Source: Larkinella terrae
Lineage (GTDB): Bacteria; Bacteroidota; Bacteroidia; Cytophagales; Spirosomataceae
DNA length: 64,000 nt
Direction: 5' to 3'
Assembly (NCBI RefSeq): GCF_009668025.1
Contig: NZ_WJXZ01000001.1
Coordinates: 599,004-663,003, forward strand
A program made the translations under genes and the position numbers. A model generated the notes under the pieces. That model was not told where the DNA came from, did not search any database, and saw nothing but the letters and a program-made list of their open reading frames with translations. Shown here piece after piece: positions 16,513 to 24,834 of this stretch (its first letter is position 1; the number at the start of each line of letters is the position of its first letter).

Positions 16513-17547
16513 TCAGACCGGTTTGTAGGTCATCAGCCAGTCGTCGCCTACGCGGTTCGTATCGATCAGTCGCCCCCGAATCGGCGGAGCCGCCAGCCCT
16601 TTTTCCAACACAACCGGACTTTTAAAGACCCGCGCTTCGTCCCAAAGTCCCTGATTCAGAAAACTTTCCAGTAAAACCGCACCGCCTTCAACAATCACCG
16701 ACTGAATCTTTTTCTGGTATAAATCAGCAAGAAGTTGGGGAAGAAAATCCGTTTCAGAATCCAGCTGAACATAAGTCGTCTGGCCGACGGTTTCGGTTTC
16801 CGGCGGCACAAGTGAATAGACAAGGGTTGATTGAGAACCGTCGAAAAGATGCAGCGATGGCGGCAATTGCAGGGACTTATCGATCACGATTCGCACCGGA
16901 TTGCGGCCGTTCCAGAGTCGCACGTTTAACTGCGGATTATCGTGCCGGGCGGTGTTGGTTCCCACCAGAATGGCATCTTCTTCGGTCCGCCATTTGTGCA
17001 CCAGTTGCCGCGACAAGGCTCCGCTGATCGGCATGGGCCGGAAATCGGGCGGGGCCATAAATCCGTCGGCGGTTTCGGCCCATTTCAGCATCACATACGG
17101 GCGTTGCCGTTCGATAAAGGTGAAAAACCGCCGGTTCAGTTCCCGGCCCTGATCCGCGAGTAAACCGGTTTCTACCTCAATCCCGGCGGCCCGCAATTTT
17201 GCTAAGCCTTTTCCCGCCACCAGCGGATTGGGGTCGTCGTTGCAGACAACCACTTTTTTGACCTTTTTGGCAATCAGCAAATCCGCGCAGGGCGGGGTTT
17301 TGCCGTAATGCGAACACGGTTCCAGCGTAACATAAACCGTCGATTCGGGCAGTAGCGACTCATCGGTCACCGACCGAATGGCGTTAACTTCGGCGTGCGG
17401 GCCGCCATATTGCCGGTGCCAGCCTTCGCCAATAATGCGCTGATTATGCACAATGACGCAGCCCACCATCGGATTCGGGCTGACGTGCCCACGGCCCCGT
17501 TCGGCCAGTTCCAGGGCGCGTGATAGGAACAATAAGTCGTCGATCAA
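16513..17547 (-). CDS. ribD: Bifunctional riboflavin biosynthesis deaminase/reductase
   Basis: A 344-residue enzyme with an N-terminal cytidine-deaminase-like domain (zinc ligands in HAEVNAI and LEPCSHYGKTPPCADLL) and a C-terminal NADPH-dependent reductase domain (VMLKWAETADGFMA, EGGAVLLESFLNQGLWDE). It performs steps two and three of riboflavin synthesis from GTP. No ATG fits the conserved N-terminus: an in-frame stop lies three codons upstream, so the start must be the TTG at 17545-17547. It lies divergently next to prmC, a common arrangement in this phylum. Confidence 0.94.
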   Translation of the reverse strand: MIDDLLFLSRALELAERGRGHVSPNPMVGCVIVHNQRIIGEGWHRQYGGPHAEVNAIRSVTDESLLPESTVYVTLEPCSHYGKTPPCADLLIAKKVKKVVVCNDDPNPLVAGKGLAKLRAAGIEVETGLLADQGRELNRRFFTFIERQRPYVMLKWAETADGFMAPPDFRPMPISGALSRQLVHKWRTEEDAILVGTNTARHDNPQLNVRLWNGRNPVRIVIDKSLQLPPSLHLFDGSQSTLVYSLVPPETETVGQTTYVQLDSETDFLPQLLADLYQKKIQSVIVEGGAVLLESFLNQGLWDEARVFKSPVVLEKGLAAPPIRGRLIDTNRVGDDWLMTYKPV

Positions 17548-17648
17548 CGGTTTTTAGTAACAGTTTATATACTACAAAGTAAAGAAATCGGTAAAAACCG
17601 TAAAATCTGTTTAATGAAGGCTTAGATTTACACAAATTTTACGTCCGC

Positions 17649-18494
17649 ATGCTTACAGCCAAGTCGTTATTTGATTCGCTGGTGGGGCAGTTGAAGGGAT
17701 ACCGCCCGGAAGAAGCCCGCGCTATCGTGTTTTTATTGCTGGAACATTACCTCTTGCTCCGCCGAACCGACGTTGTTGCCGGAAAACCGGTACCAGCCAC
17801 TCCTCCCCAACCGAATTGGGACGAACTCATTCAGCGGCTCAACAACCAGGAACCCGTTCAACACCTCATCGGCACAACGGAGTTTTGCGGGCTGGAGTTT
17901 CAGGTGTCACCGGCGGTTTTGATTCCGCGCCCCGAAACCGAAGAACTGATCCGGCTCATTGTGCGGGATTACGCCGAAACCACCGGGCAGTTGAACATGA
18001 TCGACATTGGAACCGGCAGTGGCTGCATCGCCGTCACGCTGGCCCGGTTTCTGCCACAAGCTTCCGTCGTAGCCTGGGATCTGTCGCCCGAGGCTCTGGA
18101 GGTCGCGCAGTTAAACGCCCGGACTTTGTTGGCCGAAGTGGAATTTGAACAACGCGATATTCTGAACGTGGGCGACGAAAAACGCCGTTTCGAGTGTGTC
18201 GTCAGCAATCCGCCGTACGTCACGCTGTCGGAAGCGGAACATATGGAAGCGAATGTGTTGCGGTATGAGCCCCATCTGGCGTTATTTGTGGAAGACCAGG
18301 ACCCGTTGCTGTTTTATAAAGCCGTTGCCGATTTCGGTCAGCAACACCTGAACTTGGGCGGAGCCTGCTTTGTGGAAATCAACGAGCGGTTTGGCCCCCA
18401 GACGCAACAGGTTTTCGAAGAACGCCATTACCATAACGTCCAGATTTTCAAAGACATTCATGGTAAAGAGCGGTTTGTTAAGGCAGTTAAATAA
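17649..18494 (+). CDS. prmC: Peptide chain release factor N5-glutamine methyltransferase
   Basis: A 281-residue methyltransferase that modifies the GGQ glutamine of release factors RF1 and RF2. The SAM-binding motif is DIGTGSGCIAV (~residues 119-129) and the catalytic NPPY motif lies at ~186-189 (CVVSNPPYVT). The upstream PRPETEEL segment and the helical N-terminal domain (RPEEARAIVFLLLEHYL) are typical. The gene is followed by a family A hairpin and the moxR gene. Confidence 0.95.
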   Translation: MLTAKSLFDSLVGQLKGYRPEEARAIVFLLLEHYLLLRRTDVVAGKPVPATPPQPNWDELIQRLNNQEPVQHLIGTTEFCGLEFQVSPAVLIPRPETEELIRLIVRDYAETTGQLNMIDIGTGSGCIAVTLARFLPQASVVAWDLSPEALEVAQLNARTLLAEVEFEQRDILNVGDEKRRFECVVSNPPYVTLSEAEHMEANVLRYEPHLALFVEDQDPLLFYKAVADFGQQHLNLGGACFVEINERFGPQTQQVFEERHYHNVQIFKDIHGKERFVKAVK

Positions 18495-18498
18495 ATTG

Positions 18499-18559
18499 AA
18501 TGAACAATGAATAATGAACTGCTGCACGCAGAGCCCTTGTTCATTATTCATTGTTCATT
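18499..18559. repeat. Intergenic inverted repeat, family A (second copy)
   Basis: A perfect 21-nt inverted repeat has its left arm at 18499-18519 and right arm at 18539-18559, made of TGAACAAT and GAATAATGAAC words, with a 19-nt loop that starts TGCTGCACGC. It sits between the prmC stop (18494) and the moxR start (18573) and fills that gap. It shares word and loop start with the element at 1022-1120. Confidence 0.85.
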
Positions 18560-18572
18560 GTTCATTAATTAC

Positions 18573-19547
18573 ATGACTTCATCGGATATCACCTATCATA
18601 CCAAAATTCGTCAGGTATTCGACGAGATGAGCAAGGTCGTCGTAGGGCAACAGGCGTTGCTCAACCGGCTGCTGATCGGCCTGTTTACCGGCGGGCATAT
18701 TTTACTGGAAGGCGTTCCCGGTCTGGCTAAAACGCTCACGATCAACACCCTGGCCAAAGCCTTACAGCTTGATTTTCAGCGAATTCAGTTTACGCCCGAT
18801 CTGCTTCCTGCCGATTTGATCGGAACGATGATTTTTAACCAGAAGTCGGGGGATTTCGAAGTGAAACAGGGACCGGTTTTTGCCAACCTGATTCTGGCCG
18901 ATGAGGTCAACCGCTCGCCCGCCAAGGTGCAGTCGGCGCTGCTCGAAGCCATGCAGGAAAAGCAGGTGACGATTGGCGAAGAAACATTCGTGCTCGACAA
19001 GCCTTTTCTGGTGCTGGCCACCCAGAATCCGGTCGAGCAGGAAGGAACCTATCCACTGCCGGAAGCCCAGATCGACCGGTTTATGATGAAAGTTTTTGTG
19101 GATTATCTATCAAAAGATGAGGAACTTGAGGTTATGCGCCGGATGTCGAACCTGAATTTCGATTACGAAGTGCAACCGGTTCTGGACAAAGAAGACATTT
19201 TCGCGATCAAGAACGAAATCAACAAAATTACCATTTCGGAAACCCTCGAGCGGTACATCATCGAACTGGTTTTTGCCACCCGCCGACCGCTTGATTACAA
19301 CCTCCGCGACGAAGCCCGGTATATTCAGTACGGCGTTTCGCCCCGCGCCAGCATCAACCTGAACCGGGCCGCCAAAGCCCTCGCCTACTTCGACCAGCGC
19401 GACTACGTTCTGCCCGAAGACATCAAGGAAGTGGCCCCCGATGTGTTCAATCACCGGATTTTGCTGAACTACGAAGCCGAAGCCGACGGTGTCACGACCT
19501 TGCAGATTATCGATTCGATTTTACGAAAAGTGGCGATCGGGCGGTAG
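18573..19547 (+). CDS. MoxR family AAA+ ATPase
   Basis: A 324-residue MoxR-type AAA+ protein with Walker A (EGVPGLAKT), Walker B (LILADEVNRSP), the pore-loop and sensor regions (LATQNPVEQEGTYPLPEAQ) and the C-terminal lid (RPLDYNLRDEARYIQYGVSP). MoxR ATPases act as chaperones that activate partner proteins, often DUF58/VWA proteins encoded next door. No such partner follows here: the next 480 bp hold only repeats and a broken small gene. The ATG at 18573 was chosen because upstream extension would run through the family A hairpin. Confidence 0.92.
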   Translation: MTSSDITYHTKIRQVFDEMSKVVVGQQALLNRLLIGLFTGGHILLEGVPGLAKTLTINTLAKALQLDFQRIQFTPDLLPADLIGTMIFNQKSGDFEVKQGPVFANLILADEVNRSPAKVQSALLEAMQEKQVTIGEETFVLDKPFLVLATQNPVEQEGTYPLPEAQIDRFMMKVFVDYLSKDEELEVMRRMSNLNFDYEVQPVLDKEDIFAIKNEINKITISETLERYIIELVFATRRPLDYNLRDEARYIQYGVSPRASINLNRAAKALAYFDQRDYVLPEDIKEVAPDVFNHRILLNYEAEADGVTTLQIIDSILRKVAIGR

Positions 19548-19633
19548 GACTCGCTTTCTGCTGATATTTTTCGTAAACTGAAAACGTCAGGAAATTTAAT
19601 AGGTGGTAATGAGTCGATTTAGTGCCATCGGCA

Positions 19634-19775
19634 CGATATGTTTGTAACTCTGATAGCTACCTGGTTTTTTAGCGTGCCTTTAGGTACGCAACCTCAACTA
19701 ATTGCGTACCTAAAGGCACGCCTATACCCGAAAAAACCGACTTTTCTACAAACACTCGACCGCTAAGCGGCCAAT
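19634..19775. repeat. Compound hairpin element with facing GTGCC...GGCAC boxes
   Basis: The element has three parts. Left is a short hairpin GTGCC-ATC-GGCAC followed by GATATGTTTGTAA (about 19622-19647). In the middle is a perfect 20-bp inverted repeat (19672-19691 and 19702-19721, 10-nt loop, core TGCCTTTAGGTACGC). Right is CTACAAACACTCG followed by CCGCTAAGCGG (about 19750-19770). The outer parts are inverted copies of one plan: a small hairpin plus a TTTGTA/TACAAA box. I see no open reading frame in it. Hairpins with a conserved flank and compensating stem changes are a recurrent intergenic type in Bacteroidota. Confidence 0.65.
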
Positions 19776-19809
19776 AATCTAACAATTCTTGAATATAAAA
19801 AGAGAGGCT

Positions 19810-20019
19810 ATGGTTTCAATTCGCCTAAAAGAGCGTGTGCGAAACGGCGGAATTTTCGTTCCACTTCCGCCAGACTTGGATAATCAGGAAGTCGAAATTG
19901 ATGCCATCGTGTGATCGGTCATTTCGCCCGTTTCATCGATTTCTCCCCAAACCGCTCAGGCTTTCTTTGATAAAGTGATGGTTCTCTCGACGGAGAATTT
20001 CGATGAGTATGACCAGTAA
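19810..20019 (+). pseudogene. Broken small gene, antitoxin-like, internal TGA
   Basis: From the ATG at 19810 the frame reads 34 codons (start MVSIRLKERVRNGGIFVPLP, then DLDNQEVEIDAIV), meets TGA at 19912-19914, and then continues open in the same frame for 34 more codons to TAA at 20017-20019 (ending STENFDEYDQ). The basic beta-strand N-terminus with the acidic tail suggests a small DNA-binding or antitoxin-type protein; I do not recognise the family with certainty. The intact reading beyond the stop argues for a recent nonsense mutation, or less likely a short 34-residue protein. No toxin gene is adjacent. Confidence 0.5.
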
Positions 20020-20034
20020 ACGAATTGTGCTTAA

Positions 20035-21507
20035 CTACCTCTGCACCGCTTTCCGAATCGCTTCGCCCCAGAAAATGCCCAGCGTAGCGGATCCCTGTTT
20101 GTTGGGATGCAGAAAGAACGTTCCCTGCTGACCGGTTTCGTGCTGAAAATCGGTGAGGTAATGCGTTTTGAAATAGTTAAATCCCTGCGTATCGCCCACG
20201 TACACCTGCCTCGGATGGGTTTTACCGTAATCCGCGACCAGTCCATCAATTTCGGGGAAGTACGTCTGCAACCGATCCAGTCCTTCCTGCAGGTATTTCG
20301 AGCGGTTATAGGTAGTCGGGCTGTACCAGATGGGGTGATGAAAAACCAGCTTACAGCCCGGATTGGCTTTCAGCAAGGTGTCGGCAATGGTTTTCAGATT
20401 GGCGCGGTACGATTCCGGCGAAACCGGCGAACCGTTGGGCCCCTGCACGGCACTGTCGTTCGTACCGAGAATGATGGAAAAAACCAGTTGTCCGACCTCT
20501 TTCCGGAAGGTTTCCGCGGCCAGCGCCACTTTGGAGAAAGATTTATTGGTTACCGGCAGAAAATCGACGGTTGTGTAACCGCTTACCCCCTGATTGGAAA
20601 AGGCAACCCCCTCAATTCCAGCCTGTTGATTCAGGTACGCCGTAGCCAGAACCGGCGGAGCTTCGGTCTGGCGATCTTTCAATCCGGCGCCCGCCGTGAT
20701 GCTGTTGCCGATGAAAACAATATTCAGCTTTTGATCCGTTGTGAGAGCGGTTTCCGACGCATTTTGAATCCCCGCAGCGACCCGTTTTTTTACTAAGTTA
20801 TTGACAGTCGGCTTCTTCCGCAGTTGGTCCCTTTTTTCCAGTTCGGCGGTAATAACCGGTATCCAGCGTTTCTGCCCTTCCCGATTCAGGTGTAAACCGT
20901 CGGCCAGAAACAGCTCGGCACGGTCTTTCCCGTCCGTCAGCGGAACCACGTCGACGTAATACAGCCCGTCGACTTTTTCAGACAGTTGTTTAATTTGCTT
21001 ATTGAATTGATCGCCCTGTTTCTTAAATTTTTCCCGGGCTGGCGAATGGCGGTTTGAGACAAAATAGACTTCCGTCAACGGGTTTGCCTGCCAGATACGC
21101 GCCAGGAAGGTTTTGAAGTTTTTAACAACGGTTTCGGGAGCATCTCCTCCCGCCAGATCATTTCCCCCGCAGGAAAACACGATGCGAGCGGGGCAATGCG
21201 GCAGAATAATCCGATCCATCACCCGCAGCACATCCGGAATGGTAGCTCCGCCAAAACCCCGGTTTACCGGCTGAAACCGGCTGAAATCCTCTTCCAGCGC
21301 TGGCCCCCAAAGCCGCCAGGTCGAACTTCCAACAAAAAACGTGGAACCGGGAATGGGCGGATCGTTGACCGCCCTGGTTTCGTACGCTTTGATTTCTGAC
21401 TCAAAACGCGGTTCCTGCGCCAACAATCCGGCGTTGGCCGAAACCCAAATCAGAAGTGTTAATAAAAAGAACTGCGTGAAAAGGCTTGCAGAGCGGTTTT
21501 TCTTCAT
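20035..21507 (-). CDS. Secreted protein with two tandem SGNH/GDSL hydrolase domains
   Basis: A 490-residue exported protein with signal peptide (residues ~1-31). Domain 1 (~35-230) has FVGSSTWRLW as block I, GGATIPDV, SCGGNDLAGG as block III and DGLHLNREGQ as block V. Domain 2 (~260-490) has FIGNSITAGAG as block I with its Ser, NQGVSGYTT, LGTNDSAVQG as block III and FFLHPNKQG as block V. The two domains belong to different SGNH subgroups, so this is a fusion and not a recent duplication. Such domains are esterases or acetyltransferases on glycans. An MBOAT acyltransferase is encoded ~700 nt upstream on the same strand, which suggests surface-glycan O-acylation. The ATG at 21507 was preferred to a TTG at 21519. 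Confidence 0.88.
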   Translation of the reverse strand: MKKNRSASLFTQFFLLTLLIWVSANAGLLAQEPRFESEIKAYETRAVNDPPIPGSTFFVGSSTWRLWGPALEEDFSRFQPVNRGFGGATIPDVLRVMDRIILPHCPARIVFSCGGNDLAGGDAPETVVKNFKTFLARIWQANPLTEVYFVSNRHSPAREKFKKQGDQFNKQIKQLSEKVDGLYYVDVVPLTDGKDRAELFLADGLHLNREGQKRWIPVITAELEKRDQLRKKPTVNNLVKKRVAAGIQNASETALTTDQKLNIVFIGNSITAGAGLKDRQTEAPPVLATAYLNQQAGIEGVAFSNQGVSGYTTVDFLPVTNKSFSKVALAAETFRKEVGQLVFSIILGTNDSAVQGPNGSPVSPESYRANLKTIADTLLKANPGCKLVFHHPIWYSPTTYNRSKYLQEGLDRLQTYFPEIDGLVADYGKTHPRQVYVGDTQGFNYFKTHYLTDFQHETGQQGTFFLHPNKQGSATLGIFWGEAIRKAVQR

Positions 21508-21561
21508 TTCCGTAATCAATGCTTGTGGACAGGAGAGTCGTCAAGGCACTGATCCTACTCT

Positions 21562-22185
21562 TTATTTCGTGTAATTTGCCAACTCCAGTTCAAAACCGGT
21601 TAATACATCTTCGCCCGACAACACTTTATCAAAGCCATTTACAATCTGGATTTCACCGTTGGCCCGAAAAATATAAGTAGTTTCCGTTTTGGGATCGATC
21701 AGCCAGGCCAGCCGACAACCGTTGGCAATCCAGACATCCGCCATCTTGCTTCTGGCCATTTTCAACGAATCGCTGGCGGATACCAATTCAATCACAAAAT
21801 CAGGACAAATGGGTGGAAATTGCTCCTGTTCGCGTTCGGAAAGTTCGTTCCACCGTGCTGAACCGACCCAAGCAACATCCGGTGATCGGGTACTGCCATC
21901 AGGTAAATGAAAAGCTGTCGACGAATCAAACACCCGACCATTTTTCTTCTGACGATTCCAAATTGTTACATCAGTATTTATCTCTGAATTCAGAGAGCCT
22001 GTTTTTCCTCCGGTGTTAGGCATAACAATAATGAGTCCGTCGGCTTCGCGCTCAAACCGGTAGTTGGCGTTGTCCTGACAGAAAATGTAAAAATCTTCCT
22101 GTGTTTTGATCTGCCGAAGCCAGAACGAGATTCTTCCCGTTTCGTCGTCTACTGCGGATGGGGCAGGAATTGGCAGCGTTTCCAT
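21562..22185 (-). CDS. Uma2 family endonuclease-like protein (DUF820)
   Basis: A 207-residue protein of the Uma2/DUF820 family, a PD-(D/E)XK nuclease-fold family common in cyanobacteria and Bacteroidota. Family marks are DFYIFCQDNANYRFEREADG, the RSPDVAWV segment with the first acidic residue, PDFVIELVSASDS with the second acidic residue, and GCRLAWLIDP. The biological role of Uma2 proteins is not settled. It sits between the MBOAT gene and the tandem SGNH gene on the same strand but probably has no functional link with them. Confidence 0.88.
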   Translation of the reverse strand: METLPIPAPSAVDDETGRISFWLRQIKTQEDFYIFCQDNANYRFEREADGLIIVMPNTGGKTGSLNSEINTDVTIWNRQKKNGRVFDSSTAFHLPDGSTRSPDVAWVGSARWNELSEREQEQFPPICPDFVIELVSASDSLKMARSKMADVWIANGCRLAWLIDPKTETTYIFRANGEIQIVNGFDKVLSGEDVLTGFELELANYTK

Positions 22186-22218
22186 AACTTAATCGTTGAT
22201 TTAGTCAAAAATAACGAT

Positions 22219-23718
22219 TTAAAACTGGAAATAAATGAATTGATTCGAGGTGAAGACGCCGAACAGATACGAGAGAAAACAAATCAGTGGAAACAGGATG
22301 AAGAATAAACCGGTGCTGCGCGTCGGAATAGTCAGGTAGAATTTCTCCTTCGCGAACAAAACCGCCACCAACAAAACACAAAACCACATTTCAACTGAAT
22401 TGAAAGGCGTATGGAGTGGTCCGTCGAAGGGCGTGGTGATGATTTTGCCCAGAATATGAAACGCATTTTCGACCGGGGCTTTGTGGTTTCGGAAGAATAC
22501 CCAGGTCAGCATGACCAGCACAAACGTCAAAATGAGTTGCAGGAGTTGGTACAGCTTATTCTCTTCCGGCAGCCGGATGCCCGCTTTAGCCAGTGCTTTG
22601 TCGCGCCAGCCCGCCAGGAGTTGATAGGCGCCGTGTAATCCGCCCCAGATAATGTAGTTCCAGCTTGCGCCGTGCCATAACCCGCTGACCAGAAACACAA
22701 TAAACACATTCAGATACCGCCGTGACGGACTGACCCGGTTGCCGCCGAGCGGAATGTAAAGGTAATCGCGGAACCAGGTGGAAAGCGAAATGTGCCAGCG
22801 TCGCCAGAATTCGGTAATGGAAAGCGAAAAATAGGGCGTCTTGAAATTGTCCATCAAGGTAAAGCCCATCGTGCGGGCGGCTCCGATGGCAATGTCGGAA
22901 TACCCGGAAAAATCGCAGTAGATCTGAATCGAAAAGGCCAGCGTGGCCACCAGCAGCGTCAACCCATTCTGCTGCGTGGGATTGTTGTAAGCATGACTGA
23001 CGATCTCCGCCATGCGGTCGGCAATGACTACTTTTTTGAAAAAACCGAACGCCATCTGCATCAACCCGGCTTTCAGGTTTTCGAAACTGAAATGAAAATG
23101 GGTGTGAAACTGGTGCAAAACGTTCTGCGGCCGCTCGATCGGACCCGCCACCAACTGCGGGTAAAACATGACATAGAGCGCGTAAATCCCGAAATGCTGC
23201 TCAGCCTTCTGGTTTCCACGATAGACCTCGATCGTGTAGCTCATCGCCTGAAAGGTGTGAAACGACAAACCGATCGGCAAAATCGCGTCGACGATGCCGA
23301 ACGAGGTGGTATTCGGCTGACCAAACAGCGTCAGCACTTTGTTGAGCAGACTGATGGCTTTGCGGCTGACAAACTGGGCCGGACCGTCCAGGTTGGCCTG
23401 GTCGAGCAGCCAGACGAGGCTGTCGGTGAAAAATCCAAAATATTTAAAGAATGCCAGAATACCGATGTTTGAAATCAGGCTGATAATCAGCAGCCATTTT
23501 CGCGAAGAACCGGGTCTGGTTCGCTCCAGCCAGATCCCGGCGTAGTAGTCGATAACGATGGTCAGAAACAGAATCAGGATGTACGTCGGCTTGAAGACCA
23601 TGTAGAAATAACAACTGGCCAACAGCAACAAAACCCATCTTCCGCGCCACGGCAGGCTGTAATACGCCAGCGTTACGACGACAAAAAACAATAAGAACTG
23701 AAGCGAATTAAATAACAT
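22219..23718 (-). CDS. MBOAT family O-acyltransferase (AlgI/DltB-like)
   Basis: A 499-residue polytopic membrane protein of the MBOAT family with about ten hydrophobic helices (LQFLLFFVVVTLAYYSL at the start). The family motif PQLVAGPIERP, the conserved FCDFSGYSDIAIGAA and the catalytic His in VSGLWHGASWNYIIWGG (~residue 330) are intact. AlgI-like proteins move acetyl groups across the membrane for O-acetylation of exported glycans and usually work with an SGNH-type transferase, which the tandem SGNH protein downstream could supply. It starts a gap-separated run with glycosyltransferases upstream. Confidence 0.93.
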   Translation of the reverse strand: MLFNSLQFLLFFVVVTLAYYSLPWRGRWVLLLLASCYFYMVFKPTYILILFLTIVIDYYAGIWLERTRPGSSRKWLLIISLISNIGILAFFKYFGFFTDSLVWLLDQANLDGPAQFVSRKAISLLNKVLTLFGQPNTTSFGIVDAILPIGLSFHTFQAMSYTIEVYRGNQKAEQHFGIYALYVMFYPQLVAGPIERPQNVLHQFHTHFHFSFENLKAGLMQMAFGFFKKVVIADRMAEIVSHAYNNPTQQNGLTLLVATLAFSIQIYCDFSGYSDIAIGAARTMGFTLMDNFKTPYFSLSITEFWRRWHISLSTWFRDYLYIPLGGNRVSPSRRYLNVFIVFLVSGLWHGASWNYIIWGGLHGAYQLLAGWRDKALAKAGIRLPEENKLYQLLQLILTFVLVMLTWVFFRNHKAPVENAFHILGKIITTPFDGPLHTPFNSVEMWFCVLLVAVLFAKEKFYLTIPTRSTGLFFILFPLICFLSYLFGVFTSNQFIYFQF

Positions 23719-23739
23719 TTAAGACATTAGATTAGAGAG

Positions 23740-23829
23740 GATAGACCATTGACGATCGACCATTGACAATAGACAAGCGGTATTCCTGGTTTTTGTCAAC
23801 GGTCAATGGTCAGCCGTCAATGGTCAATC
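23740..23829. repeat. Intergenic inverted repeat, family B (second copy)
   Basis: Two 37-nt arms (23740-23776 and 23793-23829) made of GACCATTGAC-type words pair imperfectly across a 16-nt loop. The element lies in the 117-nt gap between the glycosyltransferase stop (23836) and the MBOAT start (23718), with its right arm ending 6 nt from the stop codon. The words match those of 1829-1926. Confidence 0.8.
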
Positions 23830-23835
23830 GCACAA

Positions 23836-24783
23836 TCACGACTGGCGTTCTTTTTTTCGGATGATTTCCCGGACGATGTACAGTGGGCGGCCTTTACTCT
23901 GGAAGAAAATCCGCAACACATATTCACCGATCAATCCCAGGCCGATCAACTGAATCCCGCCGAAAAGAATAATGGTGAACAGCAGGGCCGTGAAGCCTTC
24001 CGGTACGCCCCCGAAGAAGTATTTTTTGATCAGTACCTCAATAAAATACAAAAAAGCGATCCCGATGGAAATCATGCCCAGGTTGGTCACGAACTTGATC
24101 GGAAATTCGCTGAAGTTGAAAATACCGTTGTAGGCCAGCCGACGCAGCATTTTGAAGGTGTACTTGGCTTCGCCGGCCACGCGGGCGTCGCGCTCGTATT
24201 CCACGCCGATCTGCTTGAAACCGATCCAGCTGCGCATCCCGCGAATGAAGCGGCTTTCTTCGGGCATCTGGTTCAGGACGTTGGCCACCCGGCGACTGAT
24301 CAGGGAAAAATCCCCGCTGTCGAGCGGAATATCGACGTACGAAATGGTTTTCATGAACCGGTAAAACAGGAAATAGGCGGTTTTCTTGAAAAAACCCTCT
24401 TTCCGTTTCTTCCGAACGGCGTAAACGACATCGTAGCCTTCCTGGAATTTGGCGTAAAATTCACCCAGCAACTCGGGCGGGTCCTGAAGGTCGCCGTCGA
24501 TGATAAACAGGGCTTCGGTTCCTTTGGCGGCTGCCATCCCGGCCGTGAGGGCAATCTGGTGGCCGTAGTTGCGGGCCAGAAATACGCAGTGGTAGCGGTC
24601 GTCGGTCAGGGCCAGTTGCTGCATCAGCTGGGCGGTATTGTCGCGGCTACCATCGTCGATCAGGACGACTTCAATCGGTAGGGACGAACTGTCCATCAAG
24701 GCGTTAAGTCGCGAAACGAGGTGTGGAAAGGAGTCCCGTTCGTTATACAGTGGGGCGACGATAGAAATCAGTGGTTCAGACAA
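23836..24783 (-). CDS. GT2 family glycosyltransferase, GtrB/polyprenyl-phosphate type
   Basis: A 315-residue GT-A-fold enzyme starting ISIVAPLYNERDSF, with the nucleotide-sugar motifs VLIDDGSRDNT and IDGDLQDPPELL (metal-binding acidic cluster) and the acceptor region LDSGDFSLISRRV. Two C-terminal membrane helices (~232-255 and ~265-290) place it with GtrB/DPM-like enzymes that attach glucose or another sugar to undecaprenyl phosphate on the cytoplasmic side. The start must be TTG at 24781-24783, since a stop lies three codons upstream in frame. It works plausibly with the large membrane protein encoded just upstream. Confidence 0.92.
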   Translation of the reverse strand: MSEPLISIVAPLYNERDSFPHLVSRLNALMDSSSLPIEVVLIDDGSRDNTAQLMQQLALTDDRYHCVFLARNYGHQIALTAGMAAAKGTEALFIIDGDLQDPPELLGEFYAKFQEGYDVVYAVRKKRKEGFFKKTAYFLFYRFMKTISYVDIPLDSGDFSLISRRVANVLNQMPEESRFIRGMRSWIGFKQIGVEYERDARVAGEAKYTFKMLRRLAYNGIFNFSEFPIKFVTNLGMISIGIAFLYFIEVLIKKYFFGGVPEGFTALLFTIILFGGIQLIGLGLIGEYVLRIFFQSKGRPLYIVREIIRKKERQS

Positions 24784-24834
24784 AGCGGTTCAATTTGGTT
24801 CATTACCAGGTTACAAATTTATACAATAACCGGC

